Shown: piece by piece, positions 35,201-39,953 of the stretch
How the letters are laid out: each line of letters begins with the position of its first letter
Position numbering within the stretch: the stretch's first letter is position 1
NCBI GenBank assembly: GCA_903813345.2
Contig: CAIIXF020000004.1
Span: forward strand, 5,351,525-5,415,524
Reading direction: 5' to 3'
Source: Owenia fusiformis
Taxonomy: Eukaryota; Annelida; Polychaeta; Sabellida; Oweniidae
Length of the DNA stretch: 64,000 nucleotides
Made by a program: the position numbers and the translations under genes
The notes under the pieces: generated by a model
Told to the model about the DNA's origin: nothing
What the model saw: the letters and a program-made list of their open reading frames with translations, nothing else
Databases searched by the model: none

Positions 35201-37488
35201 CGTTACATTTTGTCATGTTACTGCCTTGTTTAAATGTAAACAAGTTTAGAGCAAACCTTGCTTTACTTATTGAAGGACTCGTGGAGAAAAAAGGCTCTCT
35301 GTGCCATAGACTGTTGATAGCTAAAGTTACAGTTCATGATGAAAATTGATCAGAATTAGACACTACTCATTGTTCTTTAAGATATAGAAGAATATTTGGG
35401 AATATGTAAAAAAACTCTTTAACATGTAGGATTCCTCAGGTTGGATTATTAAGTGACAAAACTATTTTCTTCTTTTCACAACCTTTATTTTAACTACACG
35501 GGACGTTTCAGATCACATCTGGTTCCTTTTTGTAATACTGTAATAAAAACTGAACTGTATAGCTATTTTTGTAGCGTAACTACTTGATATGAGTTACAAA
35601 ATTGTTACTTGTAAAAAACTGTTGAGTGCTCTTAGTAATTTACAATGTTCAATATTTGTTTTTTTTTCAGTTGTATACAGATGCCTCGTGGTCAGTGAAG
35701 AATGATGCGACTTTGTGGGAAAAATTACAAAAACTCAGAGAAACACGAAACATGACTAAAAATAAAGATATTAGGTCAAAAGTCTCTGAGATATTTTCGA
35801 CTGAGATAATGGAGAATATAGAAGATGGATGCGTAGCTTGTCGACTAAATGCTGATAACTTCATGAAACAGGTACATTCATTGACAGGTCCTCAGGGGGT
35901 TGAGGGTGCGAGCACACAGCCCCTGGTCATTGTTTATTAGAGTAAAACCTGCATATCCAACACCTCCCTAATCAAACACCTCTCAATGATAACCTTTTTT
36001 AGTCCCACTTTTGTATGCTCTAGACTACAATATTAAAAACATTTGAAATGTGAACAACTGCCAATCCAAACACTATATTCCCGTTGGCGTTTGGATGAGA
36101 CAAGTTTTACTGTAATATACTTCAAACACTGAGGTGTGTGTTGTTATGAAGAACATTTGGTGGACAGAACTAACAAAATAGTCATGCATGGTATAGTTAA
36201 CAATGTGTTCGAAGTTGTATGATATCTCGGGTATGATGTAAAGAACAATTCAAATGATCATGGAATTTCATGCTTGAAAAAAAGAGAAAAGTCGTGGAAA
36301 TCTGATCTGAAAAGGTTAACGCAATTTGCTGTTAATACAGTGGTCAAACTTGCTCCGATTTTTAGTTCCGGCGCTGAGCCAATGAGTATTTTGTTCAAAA
36401 TTGCATTCAGTTTTTAAAGAAATACTCATCAGCTGGGCACCAGTGTTGAAGCTTGGAGAAATATGACAACGGCATAAAATACCCATCTAATGATTCATGC
36501 AATTGAAATTCATTTGTAAATACATGTGCTTTACTTTTATTTGAGCCACTTAAGTGTTGCATGAACTCAAATTTGAAATGACTTTTTCAGGCCAAGATAT
36601 TTCCGTGATAATCAACCTGACCATCCTGGGGACAAATGTGACAACGGCATAAAATACCCATCTAATGATTCATGCAATTGAAATACATTTGTAAATACAT
36701 GTGCTTTACTTTTATTTGAGCCACTTAAGTGTTGCATGAACTCAAATTCAGGTTTGAAATAACTTTTTCAGGCCAAAAGATATTTTTGTAAATACATGCT
36801 CTATGCTTTCATTTGAGCACATTAAGAAAGTGTTGCATGAACTCAAATTTGAAATGACTTTTTCAGGGCAAGAGATATTTCCGTGATAATCCACCTGACC
36901 ATCCTGTGATGATTTGGAATTATAAAGAAGGCAAACAAAAGAGGTTCAAGGGACAGAGAAGTGTCCTGGCATTGTTTTATATACCAAAGGTACTAATATA
37001 CTACAGATGTGTTAAATGTAAATACTTAATTCATGTATTCAATTTTCATAATTCAGAATTAACATCATCATGAACTCACCATGTATTGTATTTCAAGTTT
37101 ATATGGCAAGAACTTATATTCTCCAATTCTTTTGGACAGTGTTTCACATCCAGTGTTGGTGTTCGACAGTCGGCAAACTCTAATACTCTAATATATGAGG
37201 GATAAATCTTGAAATGATGGATTCCCTGGTGAAAAATAGCCATTATTCTTTTGATGAATAATTATATTGATGTTTATTTTTCAGGACCACATAGCCAAAG
37301 ACTTTGACCCTCAACAATGGGCTAAATACACCTTTCAGGGCCACTTTAGTGGTCAGGCTGAAAAGTTTATAGACCCAAACATGTATAATGGAGATATTAT
37401 ACAGGAAGTAGTGCTCAATAAGCCACCTAGTGGTGATATGCAGAACTATGAACGAAGAGCTAGGGAATATATAAAGAACAAAAGATAA
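2257..37488 (+). CDS. AARS2: Alanyl-tRNA synthetase, mitochondrial type (AARS2-like), 3' part: editing and C-Ala domains
   Basis: Fourteen exons with matching phases: 2257-2341, 2804-2832, 19090-19180, 20061-20248, 20990-21109, 31627-31735, 31957-32021, 32466-32603, 34043-34155, 34577-34685, 35037-35153, 35671-35871, 36867-36989, 37285-37488 (TAA). All introns are GT-AG. The product charges tRNA-Ala and clears mischarged Ser/Gly. Seen: the linker motif NVPYTEDSYKYH (family TDDSPKY), the editing-domain entry TCFYTEAGGQVGDTGY, zinc-site HTATH (exon 6), VSIGV, and CGGTH, whose codons straddle exons 9/10. The tail matches the C-Ala region (VLALFYIP, final AREYI), but its glycine-rich motif is eroded. 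The aminoacylation domain is missing because the gene begins before the window. The visible part is about 563 codons, about what the equivalent part of AARS2 has. Mitochondrial rather than cytosolic identity is inferred from the resemblance of the linker and CGGTH flank. Confidence 0.88.
2373..2521. mobile_element. MITE of the CAGTAAAACCT family with TA duplication
   Basis: The left end CAGTAAAACCTGTTTAGTGG and the right end (reverse complement CAGTGAAACCTGTAAAGTG) are inverted copies, flanked by TA on both sides. The interior repeats TGTTCCACTT. TA target duplication and short TIRs are typical of Tc1/mariner-derived MITEs. Relatives are at 32899-33878, 34900-35000, 35941-36113 and 37891-38149. 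Confidence 0.7.
2962..3105. repeat. Dispersed repeat with short palindrome, shared with 32288
   Basis: GTTATGTCACCACCAAAAGT followed by GGTGACATATTG-TATGGTCTCC recurs at 32288-32345 with few changes (GTTATGCCACCACCAGAAGT). The core CACCAC..GTGGTG is palindromic. The copies are in the same orientation in two introns of one gene. Confidence 0.6.
3600..4440. repeat. Dispersed repeat related to the 207-bp satellite
   Basis: It contains an ATTAAATAACAACAATA-type start near 3647, a TTAGATTGAATTATTAGA-type block near 4138 and an AATATTTTGATACtCCCTC block near 4245. These are the same blocks as in the array at 9950-11380 but spread out once. It is probably an unexpanded copy of the element that seeded the satellite. 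Confidence 0.5.
4491..4629. mobile_element. Small foldback MITE with nested inverted repeats
   Basis: The outer arms are GAGCAGGTGTTATATCAAC and its inverse GTTGATATAACACCTGCTC. Inside is a second inverted pair, GGCTAGGCACAAA and TTTGTGCCTAGCC. The whole 139 bp could fold as one hairpin. No coding capacity. Confidence 0.75.
5004..5216. mobile_element. MITE with CAGGCCCGTAGC inverted ends
   Basis: The left end CAGGCCCGTAGCCAGG is inverted at the right end GCTACGGGCCTG. The interior has GAACCCCCCTGG and TGAACCCCCCTTGG blocks and TCATGCAGTTTTTCAC. A diverged second copy ends at 49625 and shares the interior from 49490 onward. Confidence 0.7.
5424..5660. repeat. 27-bp minisatellite, about 8 units
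   Basis: Units alternate GATGAAAAATGCCAATTGCA and AATCCAAAATGCCAGTTGCA, each followed by CCCACCT. Because 27 is a multiple of 3, frames stay open on both strands. This explains the long open frames here, which I do not treat as proteins. Confidence 0.9.
5848..7872 (-). CDS. Rhodopsin-like (class A) orphan GPCR with 12 tandem 21-residue repeats in intracellular loop 3
   Basis: Single-exon frame of 674 residues with seven hydrophobic segments. TM1 is about 74-97; TM2 has the conserved Asp in LAMND (119); Cys144 before TM3 can pair with Cys218 in loop 2; TM6 has FVICYVP; TM7 is followed by YRKAF. The usual DRY is replaced by EMF (WIEMFLAT) and NPxxY by NVIVY, so signalling may be atypical. Residues 308-559 are exactly 12 copies of a unit like GFYGQNSKLPDSTPGCSSST. 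N-glycosylation sites NLS and NVT lie in the N-terminus. The true start may be Met33 or Met40/41, where similarity to the paralogue at 12026-13378 begins. It lies antisense in AARS2 intron 2. The ligand is unknown. Confidence 0.8.
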   Translation of the reverse strand: MCFISTQQFEQKTMAWFKTVGVMHQRKWNTSIMVSHNAVMMVSCTLFGNLSGDHKCTNVTLMENSIGMTEDKNLLTPILQIIIAVIIFTVNLLVVMAIKRYKKLQTVSNIIRGYLAMNDTILGAILIVRGTFELSEISSKTIPCLITFYLAFTSAGVTMTGVLLLWIEMFLATRQKCVKGAFSKKTAYALILLTAAFWMVYVSTFTLFHRNKHTHKGCHLINGLIHEYHLMGLCIIMFLHIIVLLVLQCLTFWNLHKHVAHLKERGIISQNLKRNLRTNKRHIKVAPFNNAPNSKSDDPSTIEMNTTGFYGQNSQLLNLTPGCSSSTSGFYSQNSKLPDPIPGCSSSTSGFYGQNSTLPDSTPGCSSSTTGFYGQNSTLPDSTPGCSSSTTGFYGQNSTLPDSTPGCSSSTTGFYGQNSKLPNSTPGCSSSVTGFYGQNSKLADPIPGCSSSVTGFYGQNSKLADPIPGCSSSTTGFYGQNSKLPDSTPGCSSSTTGFYGQNFKLPNSTPGCSSSVTGFYGQNSKLPDPIPGCSSSVTGFYGQNSKLPDPIPGCSSSTTGFIGQKENNHNLQNNDVSSNRLYSQWSSRMSSVAKLISFISISFVICYVPFFVCLFLHSIHPGKFIHAKENYIYFTAIVVFCNSLTNVIVYLTRSKDYRKAFKHILTCKRGPVSM
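6196..6951 (-). repeat. 63-bp coding minisatellite (12 units) inside the GPCR gene
   Basis: Twelve units of exactly 63 bp encode the 21-residue repeat. Each unit carries a GAATTC. Variation falls into sub-types (STLPDSTP, KLADPIP, KLPDPIP, KLPNSTP), with neighbouring identical units, so recent unequal exchange or slippage is likely. All three minus frames stay open for long distances here; only the frame continuous with the TM segments is real. Confidence 0.92.
7873..8190 (+). pseudogene. Inverted GPCR fragment (TM4 to extracellular loop 2)
   Basis: On the plus strand, opposite to its two intact relatives, 8001-8121 reads AYALILLTVAIWIVYVSTFT then LFHRN..GCHLING. This is nearly the same as TM4 to loop 2 of the receptors at 5848-7872 and 12026-13378. 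It stops abruptly. Flanks CATCCACAATAG (7989-8000) and ATTGTGGATG (8131-8140) are inverted copies of each other, suggesting capture by a small mobile element. Only about 40 codons of receptor are present; it is not functional. Confidence 0.75.
9907..11400. repeat. 207-bp satellite-like tandem array, about 7 units
   Basis: Unit starts (ATTAAATAACAACAA) fall at about 9951, 10144, 10352, 10559, 10773, 10980 and 11180, giving steps of 200-214 bp. Units share ATACTCAGATAATAAATATA, TTAGATTGAATTATTAGA, AACCTTTAATAATGTCTTAC and GATATCCTTAAACCGTTTAC. The first unit and the last part are more diverged. Flanking copies of ATAAAACTCTGATCTCCATA (9906 and 11459) bracket the array. Confidence 0.9.
11459..11540. 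repeat. Repeat flank matching 9906-9975
   Basis: TAAAACTCTGATCTCCATAg then TATAGTTTATAACATTAAAT and AACAACAATA appear here and at 9906-9975 in the same orientation. The satellite units are thus an expansion inside a longer dispersed repeat. Confidence 0.7.
12026..13378 (-). CDS. Rhodopsin-like (class A) orphan GPCR, paralogue of the receptor at 5848-7872
   Basis: Single-exon frame of 450 residues with seven hydrophobic segments. It closely matches the neighbour 4 kb away throughout the TM core (KRYKKLQTVSNIIRGYLAMN, GVLLLWIEMFLAT, SSVAKLISFISISFVICYVP). It shares the same losses, EMF for DRY and a TM7 without NPxxY. The third loop is short: only about two degenerate copies of the 21-residue motif (PTPGCSSS, QTPGRSSS) before a lysine-rich stretch absent from the paralogue. 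The N-terminus begins MGKAVSHRGVTMANCTLFSN; the first Met lies in a local duplication (13370-13500), so Met12 is an alternative start. The two genes are a tandem duplicate pair, both antisense to AARS2. Confidence 0.82.
   Translation of the reverse strand: MGKAVSHRGVTMANCTLFSNLSSDHNCTNVTKIKKSIGWTKDTNLLITTLQILVAVVMFAINLLVVMAIKRYKKLQTVSNIIRGYLAMNDTMLGAILIVRGTFELSGISGKTIPCLVIFYLTLTSGGITMTGVLLLWIEMFLATKQKYVRGAFSKKTAYALISLTVAIWMVYVSSFLLFHRNSREDNGCYLINGLIHEYHLLGMCIITFLHLIVLFILQCLTFRNLRKHLAYMYQTEHGISQNPKMCLRKAIRHNTCTTRFNNDLNLKPDNLVSIKMNTPRFYGKRSLLPNPTPGCSSSSTGIHSENSNLSDQTPGRSSSTNGLIGQKEKNKKKESKTRLRNSNLQNNDVSSNRLYSQWSHRMSSVAKLISFISISFVICYVPFFVGLFIYSIHPEKFISANVNYIYMYITAIIVFCNSFTNVIVYLARSEGYRKAFIHILKCKQGPVPM
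13360..13505. repeat. Two-copy direct repeat (about 77 bp) upstream of the second GPCR
   Basis: GACTGACCGCTTTTcCCAAG then TCtTCTTCTATACTACTCTA occurs twice in tandem (about 13359 and 13438). It covers the first codons and probable 5' leader of the GPCR at 12026-13378 and may contain duplicated promoter sequence. Confidence 0.75.
13984..14343 (-). pseudogene. Possible LINE reverse transcriptase remnant
   Basis: A 119-codon frame contains IKVLGITFSPDV followed by N..IESKFLKCQSIMKIL. This resembles the region after the RT catalytic core of non-LTR elements (VLGI-F, then N and a helix with regularly spaced Lys). No catalytic FADD box is present. I give this low weight. Confidence 0.3.
14800..15240. 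repeat. Dispersed non-coding repeat shared with 19195 and 21300
   Basis: TTATCCCACCGAATGAAGTT matches ATCATCCCAACGAACGAAGTTTGG near 19210. GGGAGCCAATCCTCCTTG (15191) reappears at 22591, and inverted as CAAGGAGGATTGGCTCC at 21319. The GTTTCGAACCTGGGA just before it resembles an inverted tRNA B box, so a SINE is possible. Confidence 0.45.
16130..16560. repeat. Purine-rich tandem repeat
   Basis: About 60-bp units containing GACCTCCTAGAAGTGGCAAA and GACCTCCTTGAGTTGGAGAG repeat three to four times to about 16370. A second, shorter unit (AGTCTGGAGAAGTAAAG / GGAGTGAGAGTCTGGAG) follows to 16550. The antisense frame at 16335-16658 is an artefact of the repeat. Confidence 0.75.
17318..17831. mobile_element. 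Non-autonomous DNA transposon with 14-bp TIRs and 6-bp target duplication
   Basis: The element spans 17324-17825. The ends are CAGGCCTGTCAACT and AGTTGACAGCCCTG (inverse CAGGGCTGTCAACT). CATTTG lies directly on both sides (17318-17323 and 17826-17831). The interior has many TCACGC motifs and a long poly-C run at 17599. The CAGGG-type ends resemble hAT, but the visible duplication is 6, not 8 bp. No transposase. Confidence 0.75.
19181..20060 (+). other. AARS2 intron 3 with dispersed repeat remnants
   Basis: The only recognisable content is a repeat beginning ATCATCCCAACGAACGAAGT near 19211 and related CAAGATGGCCGCC-type sequence, seen also in neighbouring introns. No exon. Confidence 0.6.
20340..20640. 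repeat. Two tandem copies of a ~150-bp unit in AARS2 intron 4
   Basis: CATCGCCATTTCAG, CGGATTTTC, AAATTCGCACACATGATAGA and GATATCAAGTTCTAGAGCTG appear at about 20360-20490 and again at 20505-20635. The copies differ by scattered substitutions. The following 20650-20960 holds degenerate CACCATGGCAAC-type repeats. Confidence 0.75.
21575..22560 (+). mobile_element. 5'-truncated LINE (non-LTR retrotransposon) 3' end with C-terminal domain
   Basis: The frame is open from about 21585 (before the first Met at 21655) to the stop at 22420-22422. It reads ESLHISFMKSILGVNRKASN, then basic, helix-rich sequence and a zinc-type motif CLMC..ECHYLLEC. This matches the region after the reverse transcriptase core in invertebrate LINEs (ILGV..KASN, terminal C-x2-C-x7-H-x4-C). 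A non-coding tail ends in an ATAATAATAAT microsatellite at about 22552. No endonuclease or RT catalytic core: truncated at the 5' end on insertion. A-rich codon use contrasts with the host exons. Confidence 0.75.
22965..23115. mobile_element. Foldback (palindromic) MITE, copy 1 of 3
   Basis: The left arm GATTCATCGGCTGGTGCACG pairs with the right arm GCCGGGCGCCGTCTGATGAATC around a centre near 23050. The right end GGGCATTA matches the ends of copies at 36341-36480 and 39954-40097. TGCC..GGCA ends with TTA flanks suggest PIF/Harbinger derivation (inference). Confidence 0.55.
23166..26243 (-). CDS. Secretin-like (class B2/Methuselah-type) receptor with extracellular somatomedin B domain
   Basis: Single-exon frame of 1025 residues, antisense in AARS2 intron 5. 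Residues about 8-30 are a hydrophobic signal segment. A Thr/Asp-rich spacer is followed by a somatomedin B domain at about 133-175 (CESRC, CSCHPLCLVSHDCCQDF). Then come cysteine-rich ectodomain blocks with many N-glycosylation sites, and seven TM helices at about 677-925 with the secretin-family signatures GFTWIF (TM6) and NASQGVFIFL (TM7), and Cys in TM3/loop 2 (ELC, GICW). The 100-residue tail is polar. No GPS autocleavage motif is visible before TM1, so it is closer to Methuselah-like receptors than to cleaved adhesion GPCRs. Such SMB-7TM proteins are known in aquatic invertebrates; ligand unknown. Confidence 0.88.
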   Translation of the reverse strand: MTISWRTMSFYYMSLMLVTTSFYTNIAVPLAQVTQQNNGLVSDQGVHNPVGTFDFQNQNLNEPSIRKTKKRSIPETDERTSEAKTNLDYTTTTPVNNDSDSSPKYLCEIDAIEPVGPACANRSVNYMSYMYTCESRCNDPMMECGAYMGPYCSCHPLCLVSHDCCQDFQQFCPEHYKIGERKRDIFASAANSSAYVECMNPFSKKEKDYTFWMVGHCPLDNVNQTVWDKCEGEITEFIQIVPVVSRATDVTYKNYFCATCNNILDVIPWGLNVTCNEVWEGSLNSPQELLDLVDNGACDLEYKPPVEHICVDKYMRQPDCTPQSTGCLPKYADLCYYGFQMPVAMGISEKSFKNVYCLMCAVLEGFPLDDISCDFWGDESAIVTPIQGELAKFSFGILVDYNPSAGNKVGFIFKDDIKTFGCGLADSENLDCVSYCADGFQYTNGKCVLKYHTFAMTITGWWSMPNYWLIENTDYWKILKKTLIELFLEVLEPCIVEEIKLKAIDDRDPLIHFDITSKYKLKVENRIPLDEIHTTFFNNILKETISAHPKRTQEILDLHEVCLSLFGEKSCWNYGCVTKSSEIIGGDFVSRNESNNNNQSAIAISIPRMTYNTTDCPRKPVNPNSVEILTNGSIVSIDTGNLLSEDEFLLVGNMVYVCVNESVEFDNLTAVWKYDDTMGLLTIICTTLSLVCMFIRLILQPFVPLFQNFPGKLQFLFILSLFLASLLFLIGPNCIHIKELCITLGVLIHWSYLAVFTWTVIIARDMFYIFSPSSFAKSTDTNVSVLKRYTLLAWGVPAVIVAISLGLDFSNIDPAFKPMYGRGICWISQRYPLLIFFTIPIAISILVNIGFFIPTAISLWKSMKQRVLSTNKTSEYPFGIYAKLFCLMGFTWIFAFIAPYNIALWYIFIVLNASQGVFIFLAFVLRKQVWDSLTFSKDSKKSNTKTISSYLSPKSTTSEQNGLTNQQDRDMGQSPKVSEDEESKAVMNKDNSVKLDLSGEITNAIEMKRGMDMKGQMQKWRCHEL
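27480..27566. repeat. Imperfect hairpin (about 85 bp)
   Basis: GGCCTGGGAACATGTATAA (27481) and TTATACATGTTCTCAGGCC pair over about 19 positions with few mismatches, with AATTG/CAATT continuing the stem. No flanking duplication is evident. It may be a tiny MITE or a transcribed hairpin. Confidence 0.55.
27671..27870. mobile_element. Mariner-type end fragment
   Basis: ACAGGGTGTCCCATAAGTAATG is typical of a mariner-like terminal sequence next to TA. No inverted partner end is present nearby, so only one end remains. Confidence 0.4.
27953..28168. repeat. 10-bp tandem repeat (TTAGGTAACA / TTTGGTAACA)
   Basis: About 21 units of AACATTaGGT/AACATTtGGT in a row. A minus-strand open frame across it is an artefact. 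It is reminiscent of, but not, a telomeric TTAGGG repeat. Confidence 0.9.
28484..28650 (-). mobile_element. Probable LINE 3' tail, minus strand
   Basis: TTCATTCAATTCAATTTATT is the inverse of the AAATAAATTGAATTGAA-type tail ending the LINE at 30098. A comparable inverted tail lies at 32165-32230 (TTTCAATTCAATTTTGATTT). Confidence 0.45.
28960..30098 (+). mobile_element. LINE 3' end interrupted by a MITE
   Basis: The frame from about 28970 reads KLLILQKKFVRLITNS, a C-terminal signature of CR1/L2-like LINEs (LQKK-VR-IT-S), then FMKKVISKS and IHQRITRFGHNL. It is broken by a MITE at 29282-29774 and resumes as WNSLNEDIRNK to a stop at 29863-29865. The 3' region ends in TTGAATTGAATTGAA (30083-30098), a usual LINE microsatellite tail. 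Upstream RT is missing: 5'-truncated. Confidence 0.75.
29282..29774. mobile_element. MITE inserted in the LINE; CTGTAAAACGGG ends and TA duplication
   Basis: The left end CTGTAAAACGGGTA and right end TACCCGTTTTACAG are perfect inverse copies, flanked by TA (29280-29281, 29775-29776). GGGAAATTTTAGCG and TAGCGA motifs recur inside. Taking out the element plus one TA leaves the LINE frame uninterrupted, which dates the LINE before the MITE. Confidence 0.88.
30115..30571. mobile_element. Possible MITE flanked by 8-bp direct repeat ATACTAGT
   Basis: ATACTAGT at 30115-30122 and 30564-30571 bracket a 441-bp segment rich in TTCTGCA motifs (about eight). The ends TTTCTGCA and (inverse) TCTGTAATTCC match only weakly, so the element type is unsure. 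An 8-bp duplication would suit hAT. Confidence 0.45.
32899..33878. mobile_element. CAGTAAAACCT-family MITE, split by a piggyBac-like MITE
   Basis: The left part starts ACAGTAAAACCTATCTAATC at 32898; the right part ends near ATACAGGTTTAACA at about 33878, as in relatives at 2373 and 35941. The 32985-33790 element sits between. This is a nested insertion in AARS2 intron 8. Confidence 0.5.
32981..33794. mobile_element. piggyBac-like MITE with TTAA target duplication
   Basis: TTAA at 32981-32984 and 33791-33794 flank 806 bp. The ends AGTCCCCGTCTAAAGTTTGA and (inverse of right) AGTCCCCATCTAAAGTTTAA are near-identical TIRs of about 20 bp. TTAA duplication is the mark of piggyBac transposition. No transposase is present; the open frame 33181-33381 shows no domain. 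Confidence 0.8.
34912..35000. mobile_element. CAGTAAAACCT-family MITE, right half
   Basis: GGTGTTCCACTCATTGTGGA, then TTTTACAGGTTTTACTGTA at the right end, match the family at 2373-2521 and 37891-38149. The left end is not recognisable. Confidence 0.5.
35939..36115. mobile_element. CAGTAAAACCT-family MITE
   Basis: Starts AGAGTAAAACCTGCATATCC and ends CAAGTTTTACTGTA. TCCAACACCTCCCTAATCAA and TTTGGATGAGACAA lie in the arms. Located in AARS2 intron 12. Confidence 0.55.
36341..36480. mobile_element. Foldback MITE, copy 2 of 3
   Basis: TGGTCAAACTTGCTCCGATT and GGAGAAATATGACAACGGCA are the inverted ends; GAGTATTTTGTTCAAAATTG marks the centre as in the copy at 39954-40097. Its right end is included in the local duplication that follows. 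Confidence 0.55.
36462..36866 (+). repeat. Local duplication of the AARS2 exon-13 acceptor region, with a decoy exon start
   Basis: GACAACGGCATAAAATACCC through AATGACTTTTTCAGG is repeated: about 36462-36600, 36640-36775 and the genuine acceptor at 36840-36866. The first copy also includes about 45 bp of exon (AAGATATTTCCGTGATAATC, 36593-36633). That exon copy has lost bases relative to the real one, so using its acceptor would shift frame and hit a TGA at once. The second copy keeps only the acceptor and about 12 exon bases. Confidence 0.8.
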
Positions 37489-37810
37489 TGTGGCTGATAA
37501 TTTTATTGGTAACTGTTCTTTTTGGCCTGGAAACTTTTCAGGATGATTGGTCTGAAATCATGCTTGATATTGGGCATGAAATTATGCTTGATATAGTGTA
37601 ATAATGGTCCCAAAAACTTGGCAGGGTAAGAGCTGCTTGATAATGGTCCTGAAAATCATGCTGAATAATGTGAACACTATTAACTAGATTACTTTTAACT
37701 GGTATATAAATCATGGGATTTGGATAAGGAATCATATTTCCTTCAGACGGAGTAAAGTATTTATACACAGATGAGACATAATATGAAATAAAAAAAGATC
37801 TTATTATAAA
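37489..37810 (+). other. AARS2 3' untranslated region with polyadenylation signal
   Basis: AATAAA at 37787-37792 lies about 300 bp after the TAA stop. The segment has GATAATGGTCC-type short repeats and no other feature. Confidence 0.6.
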
Positions 37811-37890
37811 ACCTTATATTTTATTGATTTCACTCTATTCCAAACAGTAAGTACATGTACACTGTATATGTTTTAAGTTGCACAGTTGTA

Positions 37891-38149
37891 TTCAGTAAAA
37901 CCTATGTAAATGGAACACCTTTAAAACTTTAAATCATGTTTCATTTTTAAGGTATTTTGAACACCTTTAAACCTAAAAATCGTGTTTCATTTTAGAGGTA
38001 TTTTGAACAACTTTAAACGTAAAAATCATGTTTCATTTTTGAGGCTTTCCACAAAAATTGATAGGTTTATTTTATATAGCTTTAAGGAAACAGAACTTGG
38101 AAAATGTTTCACTTTATATGAAGGTGTTCCACTTTCCAGGTTTTACTGT
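37891..38149. mobile_element. CAGTAAAACCT-family MITE with internal repeats
   Basis: Ends TTCAGTAAAACCTATGTAAA and CCACTTTCCAGGTTTTACTG. AAATCATGTTTCATTTTTGAGG-type units of about 60 bp repeat three times inside. Confidence 0.65.
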
Positions 38150-38347
38150 TACTAACAATGAAAATACATAGTCACTAAAAAATCAGTTATCCAACAACTC
38201 TGCTTCTTGGTATTTTACATTGCTGATTTTGCAGTTTTGTTTTACATTTCCCCAAATTTATTCAAAAATCCTAAAAACATGCTAAAAATTAATTTCAAAC
38301 CATCCAATATCAACACGATCTTAATATAAATTCCAAAAACATGCATA

Positions 38348-39450
38348 TACAGGGTGGTCCAAAAAAAATTGGAACATTTGATAATTGAACTCAAAATCGT
38401 TATTTTTTCTCTAAAACGCAACAAAACTTTACTGAGTATTGTTCAATCACTTATTTATCTGATGTAAAGTTTATAGGTGCAAACAACAAAGTTAATGCAT
38501 TAAACTAAAAAATGTTTGATATGACCCCCTTTCTCCTGAATTACAAGTTGAAGCCTGGGACTCAGTTTTGAAATGATTCATTCACTTTGCTGTTCATTTG
38601 ATTTTGTCCAAGCCATCTTGTTCAATTCAGCTTGAACAAACTACTAATATGTTTGCCTTGGAAGATCAAATATATGAACATATTCAACATTTTTTTACCC
38701 AAATTGATGGGTATCTAGCATGTTTGTATGGCTATTGTTGGATATATTACTGATTGAATATTCTCCAGAAAGAGGCCGGGTAGTCTGTTTTGACTGGTAA
38801 ATGAACCCCCTCCCCTTTCTTGTTCTAATATGAATAATATTCATTGAATATATCAATACAGATGTATATGTATATCAATATCATAAAGGAGTTTCCCAGA
38901 ACACAAACGATATATTATATTGTGTGTGCTTAGAGGTGGTCTTTAATAAAGTCTTGTAAATAACTAGTCAGTTTCCCCTCTACTGAAACGTGGAATCAAT
39001 GATTTTGTCAGTTTAGTATCTGTATGGGTTATGCAATCACTCACCTCTGATATGTTCTTTCTTTCCTACTCTTAAATAAAAATAATGATTTGGGGTATTC
39101 TTAAGTTGACAATAGTTTTCCAGTAAACCATAGATGTTAATACCTCATGTCAACTAAATATGATTTTATAAAATGTGTATAGCAATCAACGTGTTCTTTA
39201 AAGCGTTGAAATAAAGAATACTTGAAAAAGAAGCCGCGAAATTGACAAGTGTTTATTTAAGAAAAGGGGGTCATATCAAACATTGACTAGTTGAATGCAT
39301 TAACTTTGTGGTTTGCTCCTATAAACTTTACACCCGAGAGATAAGTGACTAAACTTAGATGCTCAGTGAAATTTTGGTGCATTTTAGAGGAAAAATAAAG
39401 GTTTTGTGTTCAATTAACAAATGTTCCAATTTTTTTTGGACCACCCTGTA
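38348..39450. mobile_element. Mariner-like non-autonomous element with long (~180 bp) inverted repeats and TA duplication
   Basis: TA at 38348-38349 and 39449-39450 flank 1099 bp. The ends CAGGGTGGTCCAAAAAAAAT and (inverse) the same 20 bases match. Similarity of the two arms continues inward for about 180 bp to GTTTGATATGACCCCCTTT / AAAGGGGGTCATATCAAAC. No transposase frame. It lies between the convergent AARS2 and UIF genes. Confidence 0.85.
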
Positions 39451-39479
39451 GTTATGTATTAGATTATTTTAAATTCCAA

Positions 39480-39690
39480 TGTACAATTCATTTCACAGCC
39501 TCCAAAGGCATCCATTGTTATAAATCAAAAAGTCAGTTATTTATTAAAGTTTTTTTACCATATCTTTGTCATTTTCGGGAATGGGTCACTGATATTTGGC
39601 ACATTTATACATCATAAATCATGTACACCTAAAATGACAAAGATATGAGGAAAATGCAGGGTTGCCGTTTTTTGACCACCCTGTATTACA
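39480..39690. mobile_element. Mariner-type element remnant, right end only
   Basis: TTGACCACCCTGTA at 39674-39685 is a mariner-like end, different in its inner sequence (GGGTTGCCGTTTTT) from the neighbour ending at 39448. No partner is seen. Confidence 0.4.
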
Positions 39691-39953
39691 TGCAGTGATT
39701 CCAATCTTACTAAAATTTTAATGCAAATAATAGTTGTATAACATGATGCCAAATTGGCTCAATAAACAAGGAACAGAACAGAACAGAACCCCTGAGATTT
39801 GCCTGTGGTCCATAAGATGCCATTATGCTTTGGGTGTTCAAAATATGTATAGCTATCAACATGATTAAATGCCGCATGTCTGATAGCATGTCATTGTTTG
39901 GGCAAAGTCCTATAACTGAGTACAATCTACTATAATAATATTTTTCATACACT

